64,000 nucleotides of DNA, from assembly GCA_021817605.1 (NCBI GenBank), contig JAKAUN010000013.1, forward strand, positions 62,001 to 126,000, given 5' to 3'. Under the pieces are notes generated by a model, which searched no databases, was not told where the DNA came from, and was given only the letters and a program-made list of their open reading frames with translations. This DNA comes from Thermoplasmata archaeon. Lineage in GTDB: Archaea > Thermoplasmatota > Thermoplasmata > Lutacidiplasmatales > UBA184. Below are positions 35,022-44,872 of this stretch, piece by piece; position 1 is the first letter of the stretch; every line of letters begins with the position of its first letter. The translations under genes and the position numbers were made by a program.

Positions 35022-36650
35022 ATGGTCCCCGAACCTTCCGAGCGCCTGCCGGCCGACGCCGCGCAGCTCCTCGGCGACGACGCCGCACTGAGGCTGCTCC
35101 AGGAGCTGGTCGCCATCGCCCCGACCAACCTCGAGGACGTCACGCTCGGCCGCTACGAGAAGCCGAACTACCGCCGTGCGGCGGAGGCGATCGTTCGCTG
35201 GGCCCGCGCCTTCGGCCTGTCGACCCGCGTCGTGGACGCTCTGGTCGAGGCTAAGGACCCGGCGGAGTTTCGCGGGGTCCCTCGCCCGAACGTCGTCGTC
35301 GACCTCGACCGCGGGGCGAAGGAGACGGTCCTCGTCCTCGCGCACTTCGACGTGGTTCCCGTCCCCGAGGAGCAACGTGCCCGATGGAAGAGCCCGCCCC
35401 ACTCCCTTACCTTCCGCGCCGACCGAAGGCTCTACGGGCGCGGGTCCAACGACGACCTCGGCAGCGGGATCACCTCGACCCTCCTTGCCATGCGTCGGCT
35501 CGCCGAGTCGGACGAGCTTCCGCGCAACGTTCGGCTCCTAGCCTGCTGCGACGAGGAGACCGGAGGCGAGGGCGGGATCGAGGCGCTCCGTGCGCTGGAC
35601 GCCTCGCTGCCTCCCGGGGACCCGAGACGGTTGCTGAACGCCGAGGTGGCGTTGATCCCGGACGGCAGCCCGCACACTACCGTCGGTTCGAGCGGCGTGG
35701 CGTTCCTCGAAGCCTCCTTCGCGCGAAAGGTGACACTTCCGGAAGCCCTCGACTACGGCGACGCGCTCCTCGGTCTCGAGGCCCTCGCCTCCTCTTGGAG
35801 GTCCGTTTGCACCTCCGAGGACTGGCCGGACCGCGGGGCCCCCCAGCCGGTGCTGACCGGTCGGGCGACCGTCACCCGTTTTGACGTCGACAAGGTCCCC
35901 GCCGGTCCCACCCTACGGCTCCTTCTCGCGCACGCCGAGTCGACCGCCGGCAACCAGATCCCCCGAGCCGTCACCCTTCTCTTCGGCGGTCCTCCCGAGC
36001 GTCTGGCCCTCCTGGCGTCGGAGCTCCGCGCCCTCTTGCCTCCGCCGTTCGAGCTCGTCCCGGCCGGCGCGAGCTCGCTGGCCCTCCCTCCGGGAGCGCT
36101 CGCCCTCCAGGTCCTGGGGACCGCCGGCCACGCCGGCTACCCGCACCGTGCCAAGAACCCGGTGCCGCCGACCCTGCGTCTCTTGCGCGAGGCGATTGTT
36201 CGTCGATGGCTCGACGCCACCGCGCCCGGCGCGGCGTGGTTCACCGTCGACCTGAGGCTTCCCCCCGAGATGGAGCTAGAGGACGGACTCCGGCCCGCTC
36301 TCGCTCAGGTCCGTGCCTGGGCTTCCGACCACGCGCCGGCGGCCCAGCTGGTCGCCCCGCCGTCCCGCTGCCGGCCGGGCTACATCCTCAGCCCGGAGCA
36401 TCCGGCCGCCCGCAAGCTCGAGCGGCTGGTTCGTGAGACCCTGGGCCACGGGGGGTTCCTCGGGGAGTACGGCGGGACCGATGCGAGCAGCCTGCGGGGG
36501 CTCTCGACCCCTGCGGGCGACCCCCTCCCCGCGCTCGTCTTCGGCAGCATGGACTCCCAGGCGCAGATCCACGACGTCGACGAGAGCGTCGACCCGCGGC
36601 TCCTCGCGGGGGTCGCCCGGACGATCGAGCGGTTCGTTCGCGAGCCGTGA
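35022..36650 (+). CDS. M20-family metallopeptidase/deacylase
   Basis: The 542-residue enzyme belongs to the ArgE/DapE/CPG2 group. It has VLVLAHFDVVPVP with the first metal His and catalytic Asp, GRGSNDDLGSG with the bridging Asp, and LLACCDEETGGEGG with the catalytic Glu pair. It also has the dimer-domain GTAGHAGYPHRAKNP and a C-terminal metal His in QIHDVDESVD. It probably cleaves peptides or N-acyl amino acids in the cytosol; substrate is unknown. ATG at 35022 is 6 nt after DUF2070 with GAGGTG upstream. It is longer than most M20 enzymes (350-470). Confidence 0.9.
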   Translation: MVPEPSERLPADAAQLLGDDAALRLLQELVAIAPTNLEDVTLGRYEKPNYRRAAEAIVRWARAFGLSTRVVDALVEAKDPAEFRGVPRPNVVVDLDRGAKETVLVLAHFDVVPVPEEQRARWKSPPHSLTFRADRRLYGRGSNDDLGSGITSTLLAMRRLAESDELPRNVRLLACCDEETGGEGGIEALRALDASLPPGDPRRLLNAEVALIPDGSPHTTVGSSGVAFLEASFARKVTLPEALDYGDALLGLEALASSWRSVCTSEDWPDRGAPQPVLTGRATVTRFDVDKVPAGPTLRLLLAHAESTAGNQIPRAVTLLFGGPPERLALLASELRALLPPPFELVPAGASSLALPPGALALQVLGTAGHAGYPHRAKNPVPPTLRLLREAIVRRWLDATAPGAAWFTVDLRLPPEMELEDGLRPALAQVRAWASDHAPAAQLVAPPSRCRPGYILSPEHPAARKLERLVRETLGHGGFLGEYGGTDASSLRGLSTPAGDPLPALVFGSMDSQAQIHDVDESVDPRLLAGVARTIERFVREP

Positions 36651-37243
36651 CGGGAGAGCCCGTCGTGCTGCCCCCGATCCTCGACTCCGCCCTTGAAGTC
36701 CTCTGGGTGCTGCTTCCCGCGTATCTCGCGAGCGCCTTCGCCACCCTCCCGCGCGGCCGCGGCCCCCCGATGGACTTCGGGCGAAGCCTTGCGAGCGACC
36801 AGCGAAGGGTGCTCGGCTCGTCCAAGACCTGGTCCGGCTTCCTCTGCGGCTCGCTCCTGGCGCTCCCTTTCGGCCTCCTCGAGGCCTGGCTCATCCTCCT
36901 TGCCCCTCCCCACCTCCAGCTCGTGCCCCGGTTCGCCTCCAGCGTGCTCGCCGCGGTCCCGGTGATCTCGCTCATCACCTTCGGGGCGATGAGCGGCGAC
37001 GCGCTCGGCTCGTTCCTCAAGCGTCGCGCGGGGCTCGAGAGCGGGGCCCGCGGGCTGCTCATCGACCAGCTGCCGTTCGTCCTTCTTCCTATCGCCCTTG
37101 GGCTTCTCCTGTATCCTACCTTGTTCTGGGGAACGTTCGGCTCGTGGATGGCCCTCTTATGGCTCCTGGTCTTCACCCTCGGGCTGCACCTGACGTTCAA
37201 CTGGGTCGGGTTCCACGCAGGACTGAAGAAGGTGCCCTGGTGA
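36647..37243 (+). CDS. carS: CDP-archaeol synthase CarS (DUF46)
   Basis: The enzyme transfers CMP from CTP to unsaturated archaetidic acid to give CDP-archaeol, the branch point for polar head groups. The 198-residue length, about five helices and the motifs GSSKTWSGFLCG and GDALGSFLKRRAGLESGARG fit CarS. It starts with GTG overlapping the M20 stop (GTGA). With GGGPS and DGGGPS in the same operon, three steps of core lipid synthesis are co-transcribed. Confidence 0.93.
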   Translation: MTGEPVVLPPILDSALEVLWVLLPAYLASAFATLPRGRGPPMDFGRSLASDQRRVLGSSKTWSGFLCGSLLALPFGLLEAWLILLAPPHLQLVPRFASSVLAAVPVISLITFGAMSGDALGSFLKRRAGLESGARGLLIDQLPFVLLPIALGLLLYPTLFWGTFGSWMALLWLLVFTLGLHLTFNWVGFHAGLKKVPW

Positions 37244-37794
37244 CAAAGCCCACGGCAGAGGGCCCAGCGTCGCCCGCGGAGCTGGCCGAGCTGCTGGTCG
37301 CGGCCGGCGCCGTTCGCTTCGGCCATTTCACTCTCACCTCCGGCGAGTCGAGCGACGTCTACATCGACGTGAAGAAGGCATGGACCGACCCCGGAACGCT
37401 TCGGCGGCTCGCCCGAGCCCTTGCCCAGCGCGTCGGCGGAGCCGATAGGCTGGCCGGCATGGAGCTCGGCGCTGTCCCTCTCGTGGTCGCGGTGGCGCTC
37501 GAGACCGGCCTGCCCTACGTGGTCCTTCGCAAGGAGGCCAAGCAGCACGGCACCCGGCAGGCCTACGAGGGCACCCTCGTGCGGGGGGAACGCGTAGTCC
37601 TCCTCGAGGACGTCACTACCACCGGCGGGAGCACCGCGCGTTCGGTCGGGATCGTCCGGGAGGCCGGGGCGCTTGTCGAAGAGGCCGTGACGGTCGTCGA
37701 CCGGGAAAGGGGCGCTCGCGAGCTCCTCGCCGGCCTCGGCGTCCGGCTCGAGAGCCTGGTGCGCCTTTCGGAGCTCAAGGGACCGAGGACGTGA
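37240..37794 (+). CDS. pyrE: Orotate phosphoribosyltransferase
   Basis: The enzyme makes OMP from orotate and PRPP in pyrimidine synthesis. The 184-residue protein has FTLTSGESSDVYIDVKKA, where orotate binds, YVVLRKEAKQHGT as the flexible loop, and the PRPP-binding motif RVVLLEDVTTTGGSTARS. GTG at 37240 overlaps the carS stop (GTGA). Confidence 0.93.
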   Translation: MTKPTAEGPASPAELAELLVAAGAVRFGHFTLTSGESSDVYIDVKKAWTDPGTLRRLARALAQRVGGADRLAGMELGAVPLVVAVALETGLPYVVLRKEAKQHGTRQAYEGTLVRGERVVLLEDVTTTGGSTARSVGIVREAGALVEEAVTVVDRERGARELLAGLGVRLESLVRLSELKGPRT

Positions 37795-38852
37795 CCGGAA
37801 CGCTCGGAGCGGACGGGTCGGTCCGTCTCGCGGTCCCCGAGGAGGCGAGCGCGATCTACGCACGCGGATTCTTCGGGGCTCCCCAGGGAGACGGGAGCCT
37901 CATCCTCGACCCCTACGAGGCCGTCTACCTTTCCGAGATGGCACGGGTCGAGGTCGCCGGCTCCCGGGCCGAGCCGGTCCTCTGGCCGACGGTCTTCCGG
38001 CGTGCGGTTAGGGCGGACCCCGGCTTTGCCGTGCGCTACCTCGTCTACCGCGACCTGCGCCAGCGCGGCTACGTCGTCCGGAGGGGGCCTCCGCCGGTGG
38101 TCTTCGCCGTCCTGCCTCGCGGCGGGACGCTCAACAAGACGCCGGCGAGGTTCTGGGTCGAGGCGCTCAGCGAGCGCGTTCCGTTCGACCTCGCGCGCCT
38201 CGTGCAGCTCTCCGATCGGGGGCTCGCGGCACGCAAGGCGATCTGGCTCGGCGTCGTGGACGAGGAGTCGGACCTCACCTACTACCGCGTGCGCCAGCCG
38301 ACACCCACCGGCGCGCTTGCCCCGGCGCCGCTGGCCACGCCGACCGAGGGCTGGCTGAGCGAGGACCGGGTGACGGTGCTCGTGCCGGAGGCGGTCGAGG
38401 AGCTCGGCCGCCACCTGGCCTACGGCAGCCGGGTCGGGCATCGCCTCGAGCTCAGCCTCATCGAAGCGGCTCACCTGGTCTGCTCGGGCCAGCTCGAGCT
38501 GCGCGAGTCACGCAGCGGCCGAAGGGTCCCCCTCGATCGCCTCGTCCGACGGGCCCACCGGCTCGACCCGAGGTTCTCCGAGAGGCTCGCCGCCTACGAG
38601 GAGCTGCGGGCGCGTCGCCTCGTGGTGAAGACCGGGTTCAAGTACGGCGCGCATTTCCGCGCGTATCCGCGCAACCCGGAGAGCGCGCACGCCCGCTACC
38701 TTGTCCACGCGCTTCCCGACGACCACGTCTCGACCTGGCCGGAGATCGCCGGGGCCGTGCGGGTCGCCCAAGGGGTCCGCAAGGAGTTCCTGCTCGCCAG
38801 CGTCGGCCGCGGGCGCGTGCGGTTCCTCTCGCTCGAGCGGATACGGCCCTGA
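37791..38852 (+). CDS. endA: tRNA-splicing endonuclease EndA, two-repeat (alpha2) type
   Basis: The enzyme cuts archaeal tRNA introns. At 353 residues it holds two tandem copies of the EndA unit, as in homodimeric alpha2 enzymes of Archaeoglobus and Thermoplasma. The C-terminal half has the catalytic triad Y292 (GAHFRAY), H300 (HARYLVH) and K331 (VRKEFLL). The N-terminal half contains the degenerate unit (RRGYVV-like RQRGYVVRRG and TPARFWVEAL) without the full triad. GTG overlaps the pyrE stop. Its obvious local substrate is the intron-bearing tRNA-Glu at 6308. Confidence 0.92.
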   Translation: MTGTLGADGSVRLAVPEEASAIYARGFFGAPQGDGSLILDPYEAVYLSEMARVEVAGSRAEPVLWPTVFRRAVRADPGFAVRYLVYRDLRQRGYVVRRGPPPVVFAVLPRGGTLNKTPARFWVEALSERVPFDLARLVQLSDRGLAARKAIWLGVVDEESDLTYYRVRQPTPTGALAPAPLATPTEGWLSEDRVTVLVPEAVEELGRHLAYGSRVGHRLELSLIEAAHLVCSGQLELRESRSGRRVPLDRLVRRAHRLDPRFSERLAAYEELRARRLVVKTGFKYGAHFRAYPRNPESAHARYLVHALPDDHVSTWPEIAGAVRVAQGVRKEFLLASVGRGRVRFLSLERIRP

Positions 38853-38903
38853 GCCCACCCCCCGCTCCCGTCTCCGGAGGGAGCTGCACGGCCGTGGGGA
38901 GGC

Positions 38904-39764
38904 TCACGCCGGGCAGTCGATCGACTGCGAGGTCGCGAACAGGAAGCGTGCATTGGCGAGGCTGAGCCCGACGATCCCCGCCGTGACCGGGACGGTCCCG
39001 CCGGCGAGCGGGTCGCACGGGGCGTAGAGGAACACCCACATCGGAGGCGAGGTGTACGTCCCGGAGCTCGCGCCTCCGTAGGCGGCCATGGTGAGGGTCG
39101 TGGCGTTATCGGCTTGGGCGTAGGCATTCCCGTACGGCGACCAAGCGGCCTTCGCCGCCTGCGGGCTGTCGGCGACAATGCTCGGCAACGGGTTCGCCGC
39201 GTTGCCCGAGGGGTTGCAGCCCGTGCCTGAGAGCTCCGCGGCCGGACTGGCCGAACCGAGGACCACCGGGACGACCACGAAGGGTCCGGTCGAGCTGGCC
39301 TCGAAGACGGCGACCCAGAACGGCGAGAGCCCCGAGCTGAACGTGCCCGAGAACGCGGGGATGGTCATCAACCCCGAGGGCGGATAGCCCGCGAGCTCGG
39401 TCACGGTGCAGTTGGTCGTCGTCGCATTGGCGAAGGAGGCGGCGGAGAGGGTTCCTCCCGTGGTGGAGGCGATCCCGAAGGCGACCAGGAGCCTCGACGA
39501 GCCGGCGAACGGCGCCGGAAGCGCGCTCGACGCGAGCTCCATCGCGCGCGAATAGGGGATGCCGTTGCTGCTCGGCTTGGCGGGAAAGAGCGGGAGGATG
39601 CCGGTGAGCACCAGGAGCACCACCACGGCCACAGCCGCCACGGCGATCCCGGCCGCGAGCGCCTTCCGCGGGACTTTCCGGCGCTTCGGGGGGTTCTCGG
39701 GAGGCGGGTTCGCTGCCTCCGGGGCGGAGGTGCCGGGAGCGGGCTGGGGCGTGGAGATCGTCAC
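38904..39764 (-). CDS. Membrane-anchored extracytoplasmic hypothetical protein
   Basis: The 286-residue protein has a Pro-rich cytoplasmic N-terminus ending in a KRRKVPRK stop-transfer signal. One helix (about 37-58, LAAGIAVAAVAVVVLLVLTG) follows, then an Ala/Ser/Thr/Gly-rich ectodomain with four cysteines and several sequons. No domain family is recognised. It is convergent with endA and lies just downstream of trpA, from which it is separated by about 130 nt; it may be a separate unit or the operon's tail. Confidence 0.7.
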   Translation of the reverse strand: MTISTPQPAPGTSAPEAANPPPENPPKRRKVPRKALAAGIAVAAVAVVVLLVLTGILPLFPAKPSSNGIPYSRAMELASSALPAPFAGSSRLLVAFGIASTTGGTLSAASFANATTTNCTVTELAGYPPSGLMTIPAFSGTFSSGLSPFWVAVFEASSTGPFVVVPVVLGSASPAAELSGTGCNPSGNAANPLPSIVADSPQAAKAAWSPYGNAYAQADNATTLTMAAYGGASSGTYTSPPMWVFLYAPCDPLAGGTVPVTAGIVGLSLANARFLFATSQSIDCPA

Positions 39765-39893
39765 GTGGCTTCGGGCCCCCTGCCGACGAGCATGTGCGAG
39801 GCCAAGGCGCTTGTCCCCCCGGTGCCGAGACGCGCCGGGACGAAGGCTCGCCGGGTCCGGGGGAGCCCGCAGAAGGACACGTCGCGCATCTCC

Positions 39894-40653
39894 CTAGGCG
39901 GGGGCCCGGGCGATCTGGGAGAACCAGCGGCCGACGCTTTCGACCGACGCGCCGGTCGCGAGCCGCTCCTCGAGTGCGCTGCCGACGACGACCCCGTCCG
40001 CCCCGCTCTCCCGGGCGCGTCGCGCGCTTTCGGCGTCGCGGACCCCGAAACCGAGGAGGACGGGGAGTCCGGGGGAGGCCTGGCGGGCCGCCCGGACGAG
40101 GGGGCGCAGCTCCTCCGAGGCCGTCGGGCGTGCCGCGCCGGTCGTCCCGTAGCGGGAGACCAGGTAGAGGAATCCGCTCGAGGCCCGGGCGATGCGGGCC
40201 ACCCGTTCCGGGGAGGCCGCCGGCGCGGCGAGCAGCACGAGGGCGATCCCCGCGCGGCGGCACTCCCGCGCCCAGGGCCCGGCCTCCTCGAGCGAGAGGT
40301 CCGGGACGATGAGCCCCGTCGCTCCGGCACGGGCGAGGCCAGCGATGCCCCGCTCGAGGCCGTGCCTCCAGACCGGGTTGGCGTAGGTCATCACTGCCGT
40401 GGGAAGCACCGGAGCGGCGAGGGCGATCTGCCGCAGGAGCTCGGCCCAATCGGTCCCGTGTTCGAGCGCCCGGTCCGCCGCCGCCTCCAGCACGGGGCCG
40501 TCAGCGATCGGGTCGGAGAACGGATAGCCGAGCTCTACGGCCGTCGCCCCGGAGGAGCGCAGCGCGCGCAGGAGGGCGCCGAGGCGCGCCCGCCGTCGAC
40601 GGTCGACCATGACGTAGGGGACGCTGATCGGCAGGCCGGAGGCCCGTCGGGAG

Positions 40654-40679
<26 letters not shown>
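39894..40679 (-). CDS. trpA: Tryptophan synthase alpha subunit
   Basis: The subunit cleaves indole-3-glycerol phosphate and channels indole to TrpB. The 261-residue barrel has [15 protein letters not shown] with the catalytic Asp (and Glu in VELGYP), [14 protein letters not shown], and [11 protein letters not shown] in the flexible loop six region. The start is TTG at 40679 with GAGGTGG just upstream; the gene overlaps trpB by 26 nt. Last gene of the aromatic cluster. Confidence 0.94.
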
Positions 40680-41815
<1,136 letters not shown>

Positions 41816-41823
<8 letters not shown>

Positions 41824-42463
41824 CGCCCCTCTCGAACCGTTCGACGGCGCGGACGAACGCGCGCATCTTCGCCAGGTCCTTCACTCCGGGGGCGCTCTCG
41901 ATGCCGGACGAGACGTCCACGCCCCACGGACGCACGCTCGCGAGGGCGTCGGCGACGTTCTCGGCGGCGAGTCCCCCGGCGAGAACGAACTTGCGGCCGG
42001 GGTTGAGGTCGACCAACCGCGCGCACACCTCCCAGTCGGCCCGGACCCCGCTGCCGCCGGGCAGCGGCTGGCCCGAGCTGTCGAGATGGATCCGCGGGTA
42101 CTCCTCCGAGGGCGGGAGCACCGGCGGCTCGCCGCGCGTGGCGGCGGGGGGGATCGGGATCGAAGGGACCAGGTGGTGGCGCTCGAGGTACTCGAGGCCC
42201 TCGGGGATCGGGCCGTAGACCTGGATGCGGTCCACGCCGACCTCGTCGAATATCTTCCGGACGAAGTGCGCAGAGGGGCGGACGGTGACGGCCCAGGCCT
42301 CCGCCTCGTTGGTCAGCCGCTCGAGGAGACGCGCCGCCTCCTCGGGGGCGATGTTCCGGGGGGACCCTTCGACCCCGAGAACGAAACCTGCTGCGCCGCC
42401 CGGCGGCACCTCCGCGACGGCGGCGGCGTCCTTGAGCCCGCAGAACTTCACGAACGTCTTCAC
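41816..42463 (-). CDS. trpF: Phosphoribosylanthranilate isomerase
   Basis: This 215-residue TIM barrel has the general-base Cys near the N-terminus (VKFCGLKD), then VDRIQVYG where Q is common, [16 protein letters not shown], and the phosphate-binding [16 protein letters not shown]. The Asp in VDVSS is the expected acid. GTG start overlaps the trpC... order in the operon (GTGA with the upstream trpC stop). It is slightly divergent in the [10 protein letters not shown] segment but complete. Confidence 0.93.
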
Positions 42464-43266
42464 GGGACGCCTCCCCCCCGACAGAGCGACCGAAGAAAAG
42501 CGGCAGGGTCCCGCGCAAGGGCGACGGCGGAGCCCACGAGGAGCGCGTCGCAGCCCGCCTCCCAGAACGGGCCCGCTTCGGCGGGTCCGTCGACCCCGCT
42601 GAGTCCGACGAGGGGTGCGATCCCGGCCGCGTGGGCCTTTCTCAGCGTGGCGAGGGCCCGAGCCCGCTCGAACTTGAGCGTGTCGAGGTCCCGGACATTG
42701 ACCCCTACCAGATCGGGCTTCGTCGCGCCGACCAGGTCGAGCTCCTCGGGAGCGTGCAGTTCGAGGAGGACCTCGAGGCCGAGGGCGTGGGCCTCGCCGG
42801 CGAGCGTCTCAAGCGGCTGGTCGAGCAGCCCGGCCCGCTCCAGCCGCGCGATGAGGAGCACCGCGCTCGCCCCGGTAGCCGCCGCCACACGGACCTGGGT
42901 CGAACCGAGGACGAACTCCTTGTAGAGCACCGGCCGAGGAGTGGACGCGGCGAGCTCGGCGACCTGTGCCGGCGCGCCGTCGAACCCGGGCCGCGTGGCG
43001 AGGCAGGAGTAGCCGGCGACCTCGGGAAGGTCGGTCGACCGCACGAACTCCGCGACGGTGCGACGGGGCAGCTCGGGTGGGTCGCGTCCGGGCGACGCGC
43101 GCTTGTACTCGACCAGGAGGGTGCCGCCACGACGCCCGCCTTGGACCGCGGCTCGGAGGCTGGGGCGCGGACCGGCCGGCGCGGCTCCCACGCCACGCGC
43201 GTAGCCGCCCGAGGCCAGCTCCACTCGGAGCGCTGCGGTGATCTCCTCGAGGAATCCCCGGGTCAC
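42460..43266 (-). CDS. trpC: Indole-3-glycerol phosphate synthase
   Basis: The 268-residue barrel closes the indole ring. It has LLVEYKRASPGRD with the catalytic Glu and Lys, PRPVLYKEFVLGSTQV with the second Lys, VLLELHAPEELD, VGVNVRDLDTLK, and LVGLSGVDGPAEA with the catalytic Ser region. GTG at 43266 overlaps the trpD stop (GTGA). Confidence 0.94.
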   Translation of the reverse strand: MTRGFLEEITAALRVELASGGYARGVGAAPAGPRPSLRAAVQGGRRGGTLLVEYKRASPGRDPPELPRRTVAEFVRSTDLPEVAGYSCLATRPGFDGAPAQVAELAASTPRPVLYKEFVLGSTQVRVAAATGASAVLLIARLERAGLLDQPLETLAGEAHALGLEVLLELHAPEELDLVGATKPDLVGVNVRDLDTLKFERARALATLRKAHAAGIAPLVGLSGVDGPAEAGPFWEAGCDALLVGSAVALARDPAAFLRSLCRGGGVP

Positions 43267-44294
43267 GGAGCCCCACTCTCCAGCGACCGGGCGACCGTGC
43301 GGAGCCGTTCGAGCAGATCGAGGGCCGCGCCTCCGTCGAGGGTCCGGCGCGCGAGAGCGACCCCCCCTCCGAGGTTCGGGGCTGCCCCGGCGACCCAGAG
43401 CGCCGCGCCACTCGTCAAGAGGATCGAGCCACGGCGCGCTCCCGAGCCGCCCGCCAGGAGCCGCTCGGCCTCGCGGGCGGCCGGCTCGGGCGGAAGCGGC
43501 CCCCAGGGCCCCCGCCTCTCGGAGGCTTCGAGCAGCCCTTCGGGCCGTATCGTGCGACGCTCACTGCCGCCCATTCCCCAGAGGTGGGCGCTCGTGGGCC
43601 TTCGGGGAGAGAACTCGTCGCACCCCTCTGCCGAGCTCAGGGTGATCCCCCGCCGGACCCCGAGGGCGGGAAGGGCCCGAGCGAAGAGACCGGCGAGGAA
43701 CGGGTCCTGCGAGCCGACGACCTGGAACGGGACCCTCGCCGGGTTCGAGAGCGGTCCGAGCCGATTGAAGATGGTCGGAATGCCGATCGTCGACCGGGCA
43801 ACGCGGACCGCGGCCGTCGCCGGATGGTGGAGGGGGGCGTGCAAGAAGGCGATGCGGGCCGCTCGGTAGGTCTCGGTGGGGAGCGCGAGGGAGCTCGTGA
43901 CGGGAAGCCCGAGCGCTTCGAGGAGGTCGCTCGACCCGCAGGGGCCCCGAAAGGAGCGGTTGCCGTGCTTGACGACGGGGGTACCGGCAGCGGCCACGAC
44001 AAGCGCGCTCACCGTGGAGACGTTGTAGGAGGGCCGCGGCGCACCTCCGGACCCGCAGAGGTCGACCGGCCGGTCTTCGGGAGGGACCGGGAAAGGGCGC
44101 GCACGGCGACGCATCTCCCGGGCGAAGAGCGCGAGCTCCGCGGCGGACGGGGCGCGGGCGGCGAGCGCCACGAGGAGCGCCGTGCGCTCCGGCTCGACGG
44201 TGGACGGGTCGACCAGGCGGTCGAAGAGCCCTCGTACGGTCGTGGGACCGAGCGCCGCGGGGTCGAGGAGTCGGGAGAGGAGCGGACCGATCAT
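43263..44294 (-). CDS. trpD: Anthranilate phosphoribosyltransferase
   Basis: The 343-residue enzyme transfers the phosphoribosyl group of PRPP to anthranilate. Diagnostic motifs are DLCGSGGAPRPSYNVST for PRPP, VVKHGNRSFRGPCGSSDLLE, FLHAPLHHPA and FNRLGPLSNPA. In most homologues the first motif reads GTGGD; here GSGGAPR substitutes for it, a minor departure. It overlaps trpG by ATGA. Confidence 0.94.
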   Translation of the reverse strand: MIGPLLSRLLDPAALGPTTVRGLFDRLVDPSTVEPERTALLVALAARAPSAAELALFAREMRRRARPFPVPPEDRPVDLCGSGGAPRPSYNVSTVSALVVAAAGTPVVKHGNRSFRGPCGSSDLLEALGLPVTSSLALPTETYRAARIAFLHAPLHHPATAAVRVARSTIGIPTIFNRLGPLSNPARVPFQVVGSQDPFLAGLFARALPALGVRRGITLSSAEGCDEFSPRRPTSAHLWGMGGSERRTIRPEGLLEASERRGPWGPLPPEPAAREAERLLAGGSGARRGSILLTSGAALWVAGAAPNLGGGVALARRTLDGGAALDLLERLRTVARSLESGAP

Positions 44295-44872
44295 CGTCGC
44301 GCTCCGCGGAGGAAGTTAGAGAGCACGCGGGGACCCTCCGGCGTGAGGTAGGACTCCGGATGGAACTGAACCGAGCTTACCGGTTGGCGGACGTGGCGAA
44401 GGGCCATGATGACCCCGCCCTCGCCCCGGGCCGCGACCTCGAGCGAGCTCGGCAAGCTCCTCGGGTCGACGACGAGGGAATGGTAGCGGGCCCCCGCGAA
44501 GGGGGAGCGGACCCCTTCGAAGATCCCCCGGCCGTCGTGGACCACGCGGGTGGTCTCGCCGTGGACCGGGGCGCGGGCGCGGACGACGCGGGCCCCCGCG
44601 CGCTCGGCGATGAGCTGGTGGCCGAGGCAGACCCCGAGGAAGGCCCGCTCCTCCTCCCATCGGTCGAGGAGCGCGCGGGAGAGGCGCGTGAGGCGCCGAT
44701 CGCTCGGAGGCCCGGGCCCGGGCGAGAGGACGACCGCGTCCGGATCGAACGCCACCGCCGGCGCCTCGGCAAGGGTCGAGCGCAGGCAGAGCACCTCCGC
44801 CCCTTGGCTGGCCAGCGCCTGGGCGATGTTGTGGACGAAGGAGTCCTCGTGATCGACCAGCAGCACCTTCAT
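44291..44872 (-). CDS. trpG: Anthranilate synthase glutamine amidotransferase subunit
   Basis: The 193-residue class I amidotransferase supplies ammonia to TrpE. It has LLVDHEDSFVHNI, VVLSPGPGPPSD, GVCLGHQLIAE with the nucleophilic Cys, and VQFHPESYLTPEG with the catalytic His and Glu. In this cluster it is the TrpG partner; it could also serve folate (PabA). The start at 44872 overlaps the trpE stop; longer open frames upstream lie inside trpE. Confidence 0.95.
   Translation of the reverse strand: MKVLLVDHEDSFVHNIAQALASQGAEVLCLRSTLAEAPAVAFDPDAVVLSPGPGPPSDRRLTRLSRALLDRWEEERAFLGVCLGHQLIAERAGARVVRARAPVHGETTRVVHDGRGIFEGVRSPFAGARYHSLVVDPRSLPSSLEVAARGEGGVIMALRHVRQPVSSVQFHPESYLTPEGPRVLSNFLRGARR

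Noticed and set aside
35913-37863. Long minus-strand frames opposite M20, carS and pyrE
   Set aside because: Shadows of well-recognised plus-strand genes.
42086-43869. Plus-strand frames of 270-410 codons opposite trpF, trpC and trpD
   Set aside because: Arg/Gly/Glu-rich shadows opposite genes with complete catalytic motifs.
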